Part shown: positions 36,920 through 49,369 of the stretch, piece after piece
Layout: each line of letters opens with the position of its first letter
Position numbering within the stretch: position 1 is the stretch's first letter
Assembly (NCBI GenBank): GCA_000697055.1
Contig: JNDT01002383.1
Location: 186,001-250,000 of the forward strand
Length of the DNA: 64,000 bases
Source: Saksenaea vasiformis B4078
Lineage: Eukaryota > Mucoromycota > Mucoromycetes > Mucorales > Saksenaeaceae
Direction: 5' to 3'
Made by a program: the position numbers and the translations under genes
Notes under the pieces: generated by a model
The model's input: the letters and a program-made list of their open reading frames with translations, nothing else
Told to the model about the DNA's origin: nothing
Databases searched by the model: none

Positions 36920-38849
36920 TTATGATGCAAACACCGTGAGTTTACCCTTTTCAATAGCCAGGGCGAATGCCTCCTCCATATGCAGTTCATTTTCCAATGG
37001 TAAACTGTCTTCCGTTGTATTGCCTTTGTAACGTAGCGTCACGTCGAAGTCAAGCCGTTCCCGAACTTTGGTTCGTAACACGTCCAATGTACAGTCAGTT
37101 GGAACTTTGATTGCAAAGATGTCATCTTTGTGAACAATTTTAACCTTGATCGTGTTTAAGTTGGCAGTAGGAGCTGTCTGGCTTGAATCTCTCGCCGTTT
37201 CATGTTGTGGATCCTGATCCATCTCTGCATCCCCTTCGTGGATACCGAAAAGAAGTACCTGCACCAACTCGCTTTCTGAAATATAGCGAGGTAAACTCAA
37301 TAGCTCCTTGCAGTATTGATTTAAATCCCGTTGTCGATCAGCTAGATACCAAAAACGTTACTCCTTCTTTTCTTCTTCTTCTTCTTTTTCTTTTTTTCTA
37401 CCTGTGATATCCTCATCTACTTCCGTTAATGGTCCTGGCATATACGGTAGTATTCGGTCTCGGTCTGCCTGTCCTGCTTCCACAGGAAATTTGTGCAATA
37501 AATTCAACTGGAAATCATGAAAGTCTTCAAAAGGTATCAGATCCATTCTTGAAAAGAAAATCGCATCTTACCTTCATACAACCGATAAAGGATCCGAAAT
37601 TTGCCATTACTTAAGCGACAGTGGACAATAAACCAGTACTGATCCCCTTCGAGAATAAATGAATCGAGAACGGCAGAAACAACGACAGGTTTTTCTCCAT
37701 GGGACACGGTGCGAGTCGTCGGCTCTCGTTGGACGGTTTGAGTCGGATAAATAGCAGCCTCTTCTTCTTCGGAGATGTAGGATGGGTCCTGGGTTGAAGA
37801 CACCAAATGTTGCATGCCATAACTGTCAAGCATAGCATCTGGATGCTGTGCTTCACCCGATTTGGCATAGTAGTAATAATCATCATAGGGTGGTTGACTA
37901 TGCCCTTTTGAGGTTGTGTAGCGATCGGAATGATTGGAAGACATGCTGGATGAAGAGGACGCAGTAATGGCGGACATGGAGGGTAAGGTAACCGCAGGTT
38001 GGTGTTGATCTGGTTTATCAATCCGACCAAGTGGAATGCTCGATGCTTCGTAACCTTGGGTCATTTTTTTCCATTCTTCTACTTTGAGGATCAATTTGGA
38101 AGATCGTTGCATCAAATCGTTCACGTCAATTGGTCGGCCACTGATCGCGTCGCGGATTTCAACGAAAGAGACGGGGATCAAACCGGGCCCGCCCAGTCGA
38201 CCGATAGGTTTGGCCACAAACCATTCGAAATTGGATTGAGCAATAACAATGATAGGTTCGCCTGCTTTTGCTTCCAATTCATCCGAACGTTCGGCATGAA
38301 AATCGTAAAGGACAACACCATAAAGATGAGGCGCCTTCTTCCCCGCCACAGGCGCTAAAAAAGGAATTGAAGGTGAGCGAGGAAAAGAGACGAAAAAAGA
38401 AAAACACTCACGAGGGTCATAGTCGGCATGTACCGAGTCACTGCTACTCGTAGCGGGTTGTGCGGCGGTTAGACTACGTTCGGTCTTGTCCAACACCTGG
38501 AACAAACGAACAGGAACGATGCCTTTTACATTGGTAGCCGGATTACAAGCTTCAAACCAATGAGGATCGTTTTCTCTGTCTATGACATGGAAGAAATCGC
38601 CTTTTGCAAATGAGAGTTCATCAGGGCCTTGTGCCTGATAATCATACAATGCCTTGATGATCTTTTTGGGAGGCGCTAATGACGCATGATTGGTAGTGGG
38701 GAGGTTGAGTGGTGTTGAGATCTTATTCTTGACAAGGGAACGCCGGGCAGACCTTAAGCTACGTGGCGGTTTGACTTTCTCTTTCGACAGGAACATAAGG
38801 TATGAGAGTAAAAAAGGAAAAAGAGAAAATCCCAGCAAAAATTACCCAT
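36920..38849 (-). CDS. BEM1: Bem1-like polarity scaffold (SH3-SH3-PX-PB1)
   Basis: Bem1 links Cdc42, its exchange factor and PAK kinase at growth sites. Domains in order: SH3-1 (KALYDYQAQGPDELSFAKGD, then WFEA and GIVPVRLF); SH3-2 (YGVVLYDFHAERSDELEAKA, FEWFVAKPIGRLGGPGLIPV); a Ser/Tyr-rich linker; PX (VVSAVLDSFILEGDQYWFIV, RLSNGKFRILYRLYE, FHDFQLNLLHKFP, RILPYMPGP); PB1 (TIKVKIVHKDDIFAIKVP, RLDFDVTLRYKG, ending KLTVFAS). The PX linker and PB1 are as in Bem1/Scd2. The first coding exon seems to be ATGG alone (38849-38846), joined to GAGAAAGTC after an intron; the alternative start is an internal Met at 38838 in intron-like sequence. Further introns lie near 38350-38410, 37500-37570, 37345-37400. 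Confidence 0.92.
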
Positions 38850-41449
38850 TGTTTATGTTTCGCTAACCAACGCTTTGTTTCATTGGATCAAACAGCATCA
38901 TTCCCAAATCAAGTTGCTCATTTTTTCTTCACTTCTTTCTTTTTCACATGCTATTTTTTTCCCTTTCATCCTGGGTAACTTGGTGAAATGAATTGCCATG
39001 GGGAAAATCAAAAGACTGTGAAATTTTTGGTAGGCTTTGCGCACTGTGTTAGTCGGGGTAGTCGAAGCTCATCCTTGCAGATGAACGTCGCACAAACTTA
39101 AAAAGTGACCCGAAACATAGGCTTTACTGGCACCGTCGATTAATACTACTAACTACTCATACAATTGTCTTCAGAATATGATTATCGCATCGTCTAAAAA
39201 TAAATAGTGCTCTCCTGACAAATCAAATCTCATCACGCTAGAAAGTCTTGTTGCACAAGGCGAGTTAATTTCACCATCGTCCTTTTTCTTGCTTTCATTT
39301 TAATCACAAACTGTATCAAATAGCTTGTGTGACGAGAGAAAAGCAAAAGAATCGTCCTTTTGGGTATAGAAGCACAAGCAAATGATAACAGGATATACGC
39401 AGATTCTAACGGAGTTCTCTCCAGAGAAAAAAAGAAAAAAGAATGTCTCAAGAAGCGGGCTTGTAGTTTGGGTCACTTTTGATAGCTTATGTTCCGGGGG
39501 GGGCAAAAGCACAATTTGGGACTAGTAACCTTTTCTTCTTTGGCAGGTTAGTGCTCGTGGCAGCTCTCTGAAGGAGTACACAGGTTGAAAGAGCGCTTGG
39601 AGCATCACGGTAGCAAAGGCTGCGGTCGCGTCAGTGGTGATAATCCGTGGTGAAGACAGTGCAAAAGGTTCCAAGGGCGCTATTGTAACTGATAATGTGG
39701 CCGATAAAACCCGGCGTATAAGTCAATCCTCCGTTATCTCAGATGAGAGTTGCACTATTATAGTCATTGACTGCGTGTTATTCAAGGTCGCTCGGATATG
39801 TAACAGCTATGGGGTCTGTGCTCTGGGAAAAGGATGTTAATGTTCTTACATCACTTTACCTACTGCGCCGCGGTCCCTGATCCGTGCATCGGAACTACGC
39901 CAATGATAAGTGAGATAACAAATTATCAAAGGTACTCAACGTGAATGGGTGTGTGTGCTACTCTAATAACCTTTGCATCTATGGGAAATCGAATTCCACA
40001 GTAGTAAAAAGTATATAATTCTTTTCACGAATGCTATATTAATAATGCATACATTACTTCTTTTCTCGGCCCAAACTTGATTCTACATAGAGGCACATAT
40101 TTATTTAGAATAACATGGATCGCCATTCAGTAAGCAGTAAAGATTATGGCACAGTGGGCCTCTGTCTTATGTTCTTGGTGAATGTCAACAACAGTATTAA
40201 AGCACCTAAACAAACGTAAGTTCTTGTTCAGATGTTCACGTGAAGATGGATGTGGAATGAATCTATTACATACATCCAGGTCGATCTGTGTGGGTATTCA
40301 GCAAGCGGAAGGCGATTGGCTACCTTAAATGAAGTTCTCTTGGCTGCGCCATACAACTGTACAATTGGTTAGGGGAGTTATTTCATCGAATGAGAATAAT
40401 GGTCGGATTGAGTGACGGAACGCTCTTATTTTTACATACGTATCAAATCACTGGACGGACTGTATGGACAATACATCGACGCAAATACCGGTTCCATCAA
40501 GGTCAAAGAGACCCTCAAATTCACGTTGGAGCAGTTGTTCTGTGAACAGCTCGACGAAGGGGCGGAAACAATTTAACAGATGTTTGATGGGGTTCCGTGA
40601 ATACGACTCCCTGACGATTAGTTCTATGCTCGAAGTTGCAAGAGGGAATCTGATGAACGATTATTTACAAGGATAAGGGTTTGGATGACGCATGAACCCC
40701 AGAAAACAGTATCTTAGATTGTAATCTTATTTCACCATATGCATTAGCAGTGAAGCGGATAGCCGTAGATCACACAGGTTGCGTACGGACTGATTTTCGC
40801 TGCGGGTTCCTTACACCTCCACGTGTGGCGCTGAGCCATACGCACGACATTGCTTCCTATGATAAATTTTGAAAACCATTGGGATGGGCATTTCGGGACA
40901 AAGCTCATCCATACTTGCATCTCCAGCTACATACTGACATGCACGCTTCCGTGGAATCGCCTTTTTCGGTCCTACATGGTCATTAAGCATTTATTTTTTG
41001 TGGCCTCTGTAAGGGAACGTAAACCAAATATAGGAAGCAAAATTTGGAAATAGATCACTAACACTAGCTTTCTTTTTCAGACGTGTATAAGGAACGCTAT
41101 CAATCGTTGTAGGAGAAACTAGTAGGTTGGATATAGATAAGAACTGCAACGGTGATTGAAAAATTTATGCTTAGTTTCCATGTGATCTTCCGCTTTTCAT
41201 TTCCCCTTGACAATTACCTTTGTGTTACAAGGAAAGCATTTCAACTATGCTGTTCTCTGTATATCTGTTTCTCTCCAAAAAAAACATCGAAAAAGGCAAA
41301 AAAAGGAGAAGCGGAGGGAGGCAAATTTGCTGCGGTTCATGGGTTGCCAAAGCAACAGGAATGTCCACATGATCTGCGGAATACAAAAAAAATAATTTGA
41401 CGAGCCAATCCTTTCTTTTGCTTTGTTACCTTTCTTCCCAACTACCGAC

Positions 41450-41540
41450 ACTCACACTCAACACTCACACACACGCACACGCACTCACAAAGTGTACATA
41501 ACTTTTATTTACTGCGGCACACACATACACACACATACGA
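41450..41540 (+). repeat. CA-rich simple repeats
   Basis: Clusters of CACA, CACT and CATA units, interrupted. Confidence 0.8.
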
Positions 41541-41673
41541 TACGTAGAGCGATTTTTATCCCAAACCAGAGTAGTAGAAACAGTTTTTTGTTTTATTTAT
41601 TTTAGAGGTAAAGCATAGTGGGTGTGTATGACCTGTTGTGGGGGGAACGTAATGTTTGGTTTTTATCTTTCTC

Positions 41674-41691
41674 TCTCTCTCTCTCTCTCTT
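41674..41691 (+). repeat. (TC)n microsatellite
   Basis: A short TC repeat about 190 nt before the start of the 699-codon gene, probably in its 5' UTR or promoter. Confidence 0.8.
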
Positions 41692-41876
41692 CGAAACTCC
41701 ATTCCTCTTTCATTACTTTCATCGACCTTCGATAACGCAAACTTCGTAATTCACCATCAAACCTTTCGCTGCGGAATCAATATTTTCCTTTTCCAAAAAT
41801 AACCTTTTTGCTTAAATATGACTATCACTAAATTTCAGTTGTCTTCCTTTCTTTTTCTATATATCTAACTACTACG

Positions 41877-43976
41877 ATGTTAATGAGTTCAGGATCATCA
41901 CCAGTAAAAGATGATAACGATTTCAACGGTAAGTGGGACATACGAAGACTTGTCGACGAAAATCCGAATGCATATTATTCTTTTCTTTTAAAAGATACCA
42001 GATCAACCTCAAGTTTCAAAGGACAAGTTCGTTATGGAAAACATACGTTGGATCAATCATCATTTTCTACTCATCCTTTGACAAGGTCTTATCAAGATGA
42101 AAAAAGTAACATCGATTACAGATCATTGGACGAAGCACTCGAGGATGATCATGTCATCTCAAGTTCTCGCGTCACATCTACTGACTCCCTTGCGAGTGAA
42201 TCTATTGAATTGGCTGTCTCAGAAGACGATGTGGGGTCGGAAACATTGATGGCTTTGTTGGACGGAGAAAGAGATTTGGAACAACAAATGACAGCCATTG
42301 AACAACAAGAGAACATCTCAAATGGAGATGATTTACCTTCCGCACCATCCTTTGGAACTTCCACTGTATTCAGAGTTCTATATATGGGCGCAGCAACTGA
42401 GAAGGACAAGCGTCTGTTCCTAAACAAACTATCCGAGGGCTTATCAGAAGCTTTAAACTACAATCCGGAGGGTCCTTTGTTTCCGTCACACTATCTTTTC
42501 AGGGAACGGAAACAGCATGTCCTTCTTATGAGCCTTGTGCCTGAAGAAGACGGTAATTTTACAGATACATACGAAGACTGCGGAATTTCCATTATCGAGG
42601 CGGATTTTAGCTGGGCCACCCCCGTAGGCGAGAAAGCACCGGCAATGATTGAAAATTACGTATGGAAGCAATGCGAATCCGCGCGAGAGGATGATCCTAC
42701 CATTTGGATCAGACCACCAACAGGTGATGTCGAAGGGTTTGTGTATCCCGACAAGACAACGCAAGGCATCGACCTATGCGTCTATTTCTACAATGGTAGC
42801 CATGCCCGGCCAAATGAGATGGAGCAACGGCGTGTCAGGGATGATCTGATCATGTTGTGGCGTCTGAAACGTCTTGGTGTGCCCGTCCTACCTCTTCTTT
42901 CCTCCATACCTACCCAACAACGACGTGCTTCTTCTCCCTCCGTACCCTCCCTCGTGTTGGGAGTACCTGAGCGGCGTTCTCGTCTGGCCGATTTGTTGGC
43001 GCAGTACAAGGTCCGCTGTGTCGATCTTGTCCATCTGGAGGTGGGGCAGCCGTCTTTTCAAAAGACGAATGGAAAGCGGGGTGTGGATAGAGAAAATTCG
43101 TTTCTCGAGCAACAGCTTGGACGAGAATGGGCAGCGTCTAGCGTGGCGCCCGCAGCATTATATCAGATCCTGACGATCCAGCAGTTTGTCGCCATGCATA
43201 GACATGCTATCTACGATTTGCTGAAAAAAATCCGTCAAAAAGCATTGAACAGGGAGAAGGTCCGAAATATGATTCGAACACAGGAATCCCGAGAGGTCAT
43301 ACCCAAGGATGTTGCCACGGGTCGATGGTGGTGGGGACGGGGGTGGAGGTGCTATGTTTGCTTTGCGATGGTTTTACTGTTGCTCTTCGGCCTAGCGTGT
43401 TCGTTGTTGCTTCCACCGTCGATACCAGCGTCTTATCACCCGCCACCTCTTGCTCATCGCCATCATCATCGTTCTCCGTGGAGTGCGTCCTTGACCATGA
43501 TTTCTCCTAACATGACATTCCTTGTTGAAGTACGTAATCCAAACGATCAGTTAAGCTGGGCACCAAGTCTTCCAGTGGCAAGGGTAAGCAATCAAGCGAT
43601 AACAATCACCAAGTACAAAGAAGGCTACTATCGGTTTAGCTTCCCCTTGCCTCTCTGTGGCCTTTCCTCTTCTTCTTTTCAAGTAGATGTTGATGTACCA
43701 CACGTTGATCACGTCGTCGGAAGTCCTATCCAATTTTCCTTATGTCAAGCACCACCGCCATCCCCCTCCTCCCCCTCTTTCTCCTCGTCGACACTGCATA
43801 TGACCAGCAGGACGATAACATCATCGACCATGGGATCAACGACAGATACTGTCCAATTCAGTAGTCATCCTTCGATAAATCACTTATGGGATCGATGGAC
43901 GGAAGGCATGCTAGCAGCCTATCGTTCTTGGGCCTATGTAATGGAACATCGTGTCCATTTGGTGCTCAATCAGTAA
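41877..43976 (+). CDS. Single-pass membrane protein of unknown function, 699 residues
   Basis: An intronless frame, unusual beside its neighbours. I do not recognise a family. The first ~150 residues are polar and acidic. Residues ~160-470 look like a folded domain: VFRVLYMGAATEKDKRLFLN, QHVLLMSLVPEED, DCGISIIEADFSW, GIDLCVYFYNGSHA and a Val-rich LGVPVLPLLSSIP. That last pattern, with DLCVYFY before it, resembles the beta-strands of GTPase-like folds, but no P-loop is seen. A transmembrane helix (CYVCFAMVLLLLFGLACSLL) lies at ~485-505, then a Ser/Pro/His-rich stretch and a beta-rich 100-residue domain that would be on the other side of the membrane (VEVRNPNDQLSW, YYRFSFPLPLCG). The start Met at 41877 could also be the Met three codons later. 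Confidence 0.75.
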   Translation: MLMSSGSSPVKDDNDFNGKWDIRRLVDENPNAYYSFLLKDTRSTSSFKGQVRYGKHTLDQSSFSTHPLTRSYQDEKSNIDYRSLDEALEDDHVISSSRVTSTDSLASESIELAVSEDDVGSETLMALLDGERDLEQQMTAIEQQENISNGDDLPSAPSFGTSTVFRVLYMGAATEKDKRLFLNKLSEGLSEALNYNPEGPLFPSHYLFRERKQHVLLMSLVPEEDGNFTDTYEDCGISIIEADFSWATPVGEKAPAMIENYVWKQCESAREDDPTIWIRPPTGDVEGFVYPDKTTQGIDLCVYFYNGSHARPNEMEQRRVRDDLIMLWRLKRLGVPVLPLLSSIPTQQRRASSPSVPSLVLGVPERRSRLADLLAQYKVRCVDLVHLEVGQPSFQKTNGKRGVDRENSFLEQQLGREWAASSVAPAALYQILTIQQFVAMHRHAIYDLLKKIRQKALNREKVRNMIRTQESREVIPKDVATGRWWWGRGWRCYVCFAMVLLLLFGLACSLLLPPSIPASYHPPPLAHRHHHRSPWSASLTMISPNMTFLVEVRNPNDQLSWAPSLPVARVSNQAITITKYKEGYYRFSFPLPLCGLSSSSFQVDVDVPHVDHVVGSPIQFSLCQAPPPSPSSPSFSSSTLHMTSRTITSSTMGSTTDTVQFSSHPSINHLWDRWTEGMLAAYRSWAYVMEHRVHLVLNQ

Positions 43977-44148
43977 CTGGAGGAAAGAGTAAAAAAACCA
44001 AAAACAAAAAAAAGAAATAAAAAGAGAAAGAAAAACCTTTTTTAATACAGATAGCTACAGTCAAAAAGAGGTTGAGAAGGGGAAGTCGTTTCTACTGATA
44101 TATACAAGATGATGAAATAAGCCAAAAATAAAGAAAAAAGAATGCGAT

Positions 44149-45364
44149 TTAAATGTCGCGAACAATGGTTTCAACGGGTGCTCCTTCGTAAATGATGCGA
44201 TAGACAGTTTCGAAGAGTGGGAATTCAGATGTCATGTTACGAGGAGCAAGGAACTGATGAACTTCCATGGCAGTAAGTGTGCCTTGCAACTTTTGACCAT
44301 GTAGCATATCGCGTTCCAACTCGTCAATGGGTTTGCCTGTCTTTGCAAACGCTTCAGCCACCTTACGGTTGCGTCCTCCGGAACAAGTCGTAATCAGATC
44401 AGCTACACCACACGATTCAAAGAAGGTTGAATCTTCCACACTTCCGAAGAAAGTCTGTCCAAACTTTCGCATTTCCATCAGACCAAGACGAACGATGGCA
44501 GCCTTAGTGTTACTTCCGTAACTGCATACAAAAAAAGGATGTCAACAAATGGCTTCTCACCCCAACAACAGCCAATTTCCCCCCAAAAAAACCTACCCTA
44601 AACCGTCCGAAAGACCTGCACCCACTGCCACAATATTCTTGAGGGCTCCGCACAATTCCACGCCAACATAATCCCGGATCACACCAACGCGGAAGTATTC
44701 TGTATTGAACAGCTTGAAGAACAACTCGCCATCGGCCGGCGAACGGCAACCAATCGTAGTCTCGCAGAATTTTTCTTCTGCTACCTCGTTGGCAATGTTG
44801 GCGCCACTGAGGGCAGCAACATTGATCCCGAGCATACGGGAAATCTCTTCAGAAAAGAGAGTAACACCGTCGGGTTTGATTTCAAGACCTTTGATGAGGG
44901 AAATGGCTTTGCAATTGGGTGCAATGCGACCATTCAACTTGTCACAAACGCCTCTGACAAACTGATGCGGGAGTACGAACACAAGCACAGAAGCACCGTC
45001 GCATGCTTTGATCAGATCAGGTACTGCCTTGACATTGTTCGGAAATTTGATGCCAGGAAGGTACCTGCATCAGAAAACGTTAGACAAAAAGGACACCGAA
45101 AGCAAAAAGAACTTTTTACTTTGGATTTTCGTGTTCGCGGTTGATTACGTCTGTCAACTTTTCGCCTTTATAGTCTTCTTCAAAGACCCACTGACGAACT
45201 TCAGGTTCAAAAATAGTGGGGAATTTCAAGACATTTTGACCAACAATTTTGCCAACAGCAGAACCCCTAATAATAGCCAAGTGAATGAAAAGGAACAATA
45301 AGAGATATAGAAAAAGTGTTTACCAGTTGCCGGAGCCAATAAGACAGACACGTTCTTTTGTCAT
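44149..45364 (-). CDS. GPD1: Glycerol-3-phosphate dehydrogenase [NAD+]
   Basis: The enzyme reduces dihydroxyacetone phosphate to glycerol-3-phosphate for lipids, osmolyte glycerol and redox balance. The first exon ends [11 protein letters not shown] and splices into [11 protein letters not shown], forming the GxGxxG NAD site. [54 protein letters not shown] with its catalytic Lys, and [20 protein letters not shown] are diagnostic. The protein is about 350 residues. Four exons are seen, with introns near 45265-45322, 45065-45118 and 44520-44598. No mitochondrial presequence is visible, so a cytosolic form is likely. The C-terminus reads ETIVRDI. Confidence 0.96.
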
Positions 45365-47805
45365 GGTGGAATAGGTACGATTTCGAATCAAAGAGGGAGT
45401 AAAAGATGTCAGTTTCCCAAAAGTTCGAAGAGTGAGGTATTTATAGCTGGTCATCAGAAACGAGTTGAGTCAGAATCAAAGCAAGACGACGGTGCTGTGT
45501 TCTTTTTAGGTGTTCCTGATCTGAGTTTGTATTATTTTGTGCTGCTATTGTACCATGAGAAGCAGGCGCATTTTCACAGAGAAAAAAAAATGCACGGATA
45601 CAGTTAAAAGGATCTCCAACACGTGGCAAACCGTAACAACTCGATGTAAGATCTGCTATTTTCTACATCTCATGTGTCTAGCATATGAAAGCGTTGCTCT
45701 GACAATTTTTCACATGGAACAAAAGAAGAGCACTGCCTATCCTGCTTTCTCCGGATTGTCATCCGATTCCCCGCTTGGAAATATTCATTCATTCTTTTTT
45801 TTTTGTCCCCTTTTCTTTTTCCCGCTACATACAATGGCAAAGTCCCTTTTACCCTTTTCAAGTCATCCTACTTACAGCTTTCTACGACCACCTACCGGGT
45901 AAGGATTTCCACGGTTGACTTCTAGTGAAACCGTACCTTGTACCGTGCGAACAAGAATGTCGTTTACAAAGAGCGATATGTGTCCTTCTGCATCGGATTC
46001 TTTAGCACGTAGGACAATGACAGAGCTGACAACATCACTTCCTCTTTCTTCCGTTTACTTCCTTGTTTGCTATTTACAGCCTACGTTAATGTAGCACCAA
46101 ACTCAATTCAGAGGCTACTATGTTTGATCCATCCAGTCGTCCACTAAAGAGCATGGAGATGATATATTGTGATGATGACGATAGTACATTGTGCAACTTG
46201 GCTCATTGGCCATGATATATTGTCTGTGGCAAAAAAGGTCGTTATTCGAAAGCAAAGAGCCGCAATGCTTACATAACAGTAATCATGTGCTACGCAGATT
46301 ATTTCCTTATCTTGCTATAGTTCCCTTTTTATTTTATTATTATAGTTGCGATAATGCTGAGAGTTCTGATGATTACCAAGAAAGGCATAAAAAAGAGAAG
46401 AGGTGTACGTTTTATTATGATGTTCCCACATTCTAAGGAATCGAATCCCAGTTACTATTTTCGGAACGACAGCGTAGGTTGAGAACCTACATATCGAACT
46501 AATTTGCATCAGAGACACTGAATCTATCATGGGAAACCAAAAAATGAAGCCATCAAAACGAAATGTCTTGACTGAAGGCGGAGTTTCTGAATGTCCTCCA
46601 TGTGAATGTGGGGTTCTGGACAATGATTTTTAAAAAGCAAAGTCGCAGTTTCGATAGGAAAAGATTTCCCTTCTGTATTCAATTCTTTGTAACAACAACA
46701 ATCAAGGTGGTCAGGGTGGTGATCAAGACGGTCAAGATAGGGGTAATCTCAAGCTGATCTTGGAGAACGTCCTAAACAATTCCACTTCAAGCCATCGAGC
46801 AAAATTTGATAGAGACTATCTGTACGATGTGTGGAAATGCGAAAGATGCGCCAACAAACTTTGACGCAGTGGTTGGAGCGTAGTGGCGATGCAAAGTGCT
46901 TAGTTGAAGACTTCATGAAGGCAGCGTTCGTGTAGTGGCATGGCACTCGCAGGACAATATATGGGACAAGTGTGCTCTTCGTTCAGAAGCAGAAGAGCCC
47001 GGTGCTCGTATATATTCATTACAAAAGGGGAACCTTGGAGGGCTCAACGACTTCAGATCGCTGGCCAACTGCCTTGCAATTGCCCTGACTGTAAAGGTAT
47101 ACTGTTGTTGCCATTTAATAATCTAGCTGACACCACGTCAACAGCGGGAAGCGATGCACAGGGCAAAAGCATTTGTACTTTTGAAGGACGCTATCGGCGC
47201 CGATGGGATCTGTCTCAACGACATAAAGGAGGGTGTGAGAGATACGATACAGAATTTTAAAGAGATGCATTGTCGAATTCCAACCTCAAATAAATGTATA
47301 TGTGACCAGGGAGGAACGATTAATGTAGTTGACTGAAGTAGATGTCTCTAGAGAGGCCATCTACTTCTACAAATGCGACCGATATTTTTTTAAAACGGCG
47401 ACATCGATTTTCAGAGCCTACTGCTCCACTTTCTAAAAACGTTGTATTTCATTGACGAGACCCTTCATTCAGTGCGGTAATGTGCGTTCTAAGATATTCA
47501 CTTATTATCGGATAGCCACAAACAAAGACACGAAAGTTGGGTAACACAATCGATAAATTCCTTCATTCGTAAATAGTAATGAACCAATGAATGCAAACAG
47601 CAGATCTCTTTCCAGTTTTACTATAAGCTTCAAGTAGCACATAGGTAGTCAGTTTCTCCAGTCAGTCGGAAGGCATGACTTCAACGAAGGCTTTTTTGAT
47701 CGCCCCAAAGAAAAAAAAATAAGTTAACTTTTCAAAAGCCGCGCGGGGATATCAGTGTGCCTTCCGTTTCTTCTCTGCCTTTCCTTCCACCCCCAACTTT
47801 GCGCG
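45365..47805. other. Intergenic, decayed or unrecognised sequence
   Basis: Promoters of GPD1 and of the phosphotransferase bound this 2.4 kb. Plus-strand frames at 46690-46860 (a Gly/Gln-rich start, then RDYLYDVWKCERCAN) and at 46935-47336 (KAFVLLKDAIGADGICLNDI) look protein-like but change frame and match nothing I know. They may be a decaying gene. Confidence 0.4.
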
Positions 47806-49369
47806 ATGCCCTACATTCCAACGGAGAGTCTGCCGAACCTACATCAATACAAGTATGGAGGCATCGACAAGTCGTTTGTTTCGCGGCATATCTTGACCCC
47901 TTATTGGAATGTGCTCGTCAAGATCTTCCCCTTATGGGTGGCGTAAGTAGAAACAAGTCATTGCTTCAACGTTTTCTTCTTGTCTTCGTAAACTGACATT
48001 TATTATATAACCAGGCCAAACCTCATTACATTGTTAGGATTGATTTGTATCCTCTGTAATGTTGGTACATTGTTCTATTACTCGACCGAACTTGGTCCAT
48101 GCCCTGACTGGGTATACTACACGTAAGACAAGAGAGAATATATTACGAACGTATTTGTTTGGTTGATCCACAAACACCACTTTATCTTTCAGGTTTGGTA
48201 TCGGCCTCTTCGTTTACCAGTCACTTGACGCCATCGACGGAAAGCAAGCTCGTAGAACGGGTGCTTCTGGCCCATTGGGCGAACTTTTTGATCATGGTAA
48301 GTAGATAACAAAGCAATTTTTTTTTTTTTTACTCGTGCAAACGGTTGGAACGTGATACTGTAGGTTGTGATGCCTTGAACACAACCTTGGGTTGTCTCAC
48401 CTGGGCTTCGGCAACCTACCTTGGCCAGAGTTGGTGGACTGTGGCCTCCCTTGTCGCTAGCCTTGGTAACTTCTATTTGTCTACATGGGAGGAGTACCAT
48501 ACCGGTGTTCTCTACCTTGGCTACTTCAGTGGGCCAGTGGAAGGTGTCTTGATGCTGGTTGCTGTCCACATGGTTTCTGGCTTTTTTGGTAAGGTGACAT
48601 TCTACACTTTCTTGTGTAGACTTATTTGTTGCTCAGGTCCGGCTTTCTGGGTCCTGCGAGTTGAAGAAGTTGCACCTTTGAATTGGTCGTACAACTCGCT
48701 GACTCGCATGATCGGTGAACTACAGTTGAACCACATCCTTATTCTCATCGGTGCCTTGGTCCTGGCAATTAATATTGTTGCCGGGTAAGTGAAGAAAGTG
48801 AGGGGAAGTATTGTTATTTACTGGGTTTATAGTTTAATCAATGTGATTTCCGTCAAGATCTGGCCTACGGACTATTCCCACAAGGATCGTTCCATTCTGA
48901 AGGCATTGGCGGGGTTGTTTCCATTTTTATTTATGTGTACGCTATCCCTTACCTGGATGTACATGTGGCCTTCGTTGGTGCACGAGAATCTGGCGTTATT
49001 CATCCCCTTCCTTGGTCTGCTGTTTGGCCATCAGGTGGGTCTAATGATTGTCGCCCATGTTGGTAAGCTGGATTTTCCTTTTTGGAACAATCCCGTCTAT
49101 CTTTTGCTTGCTACTGGATGTTTCCTAGCCTACATGGAACCCTCCATAGAAACGTAAGTAACCAAAAAAGCTATGTAGTTGATCTCACACCGTCTAGTTT
49201 TGTTGCTCTTAACCACCGTGCCGTGGTAAGATCTTTCCTTCTTCTGGCTGCTGCTCAGTACGCGCACTTGACCCTAAGCGTCATCCAGCAAATCTGTACA
49301 TATCTTGACATTGGTTGCCTGTATATCAAAAAGAAACCATCTACTCAGCAGCAGAGCCGGAAGATATAA
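47806..49369 (+). CDS. EPT1: CDP-alcohol phosphotransferase (choline/ethanolamine phosphotransferase)
   Basis: The enzyme joins CDP-choline or CDP-ethanolamine to diacylglycerol in the ER, the last Kennedy-pathway step. The start [20 protein letters not shown] with YKYGGIDKS is typical. The CDP-alcohol motif DG-x2-AR-x8-G-x3-D-x3-D is present in [12 protein letters not shown], then [13 protein letters not shown], split by an intron near 48298-48362. About eight hydrophobic segments follow ([50 protein letters not shown]). The end is [13 protein letters not shown]. There are about eight exons with introns of 50-70 nt. Choline and ethanolamine preference cannot be decided by eye. Confidence 0.93.

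Larger units (their letters stand above)
38850..41876. other. Gene-poor 3-kb stretch with simple repeats
   Basis: No gene recognised. A plus-strand frame at 39634-39840 and another around 40440-40575 (SLDGLYGQYIDANTGS) look protein-like, and the second recalls a GLxxxYIxxxTG piece of GH47 mannosidases, but following motifs are absent. CA-rich repeats lie at 41450-41540 and a CT run at 41674-41691, just before the next gene's start, likely part of its 5' region. Confidence 0.4.

Noticed and set aside
40440..40690. A GH47 alpha-mannosidase remnant
   Set aside because: Only GLYGQYIDANTGS resembles the family; the following GDSFYEY-type block is not present in any frame.
46425..46480. A tRNA-like gaatcgaatccc
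   Set aside because: No acceptor, D or anticodon stem could be paired around it.
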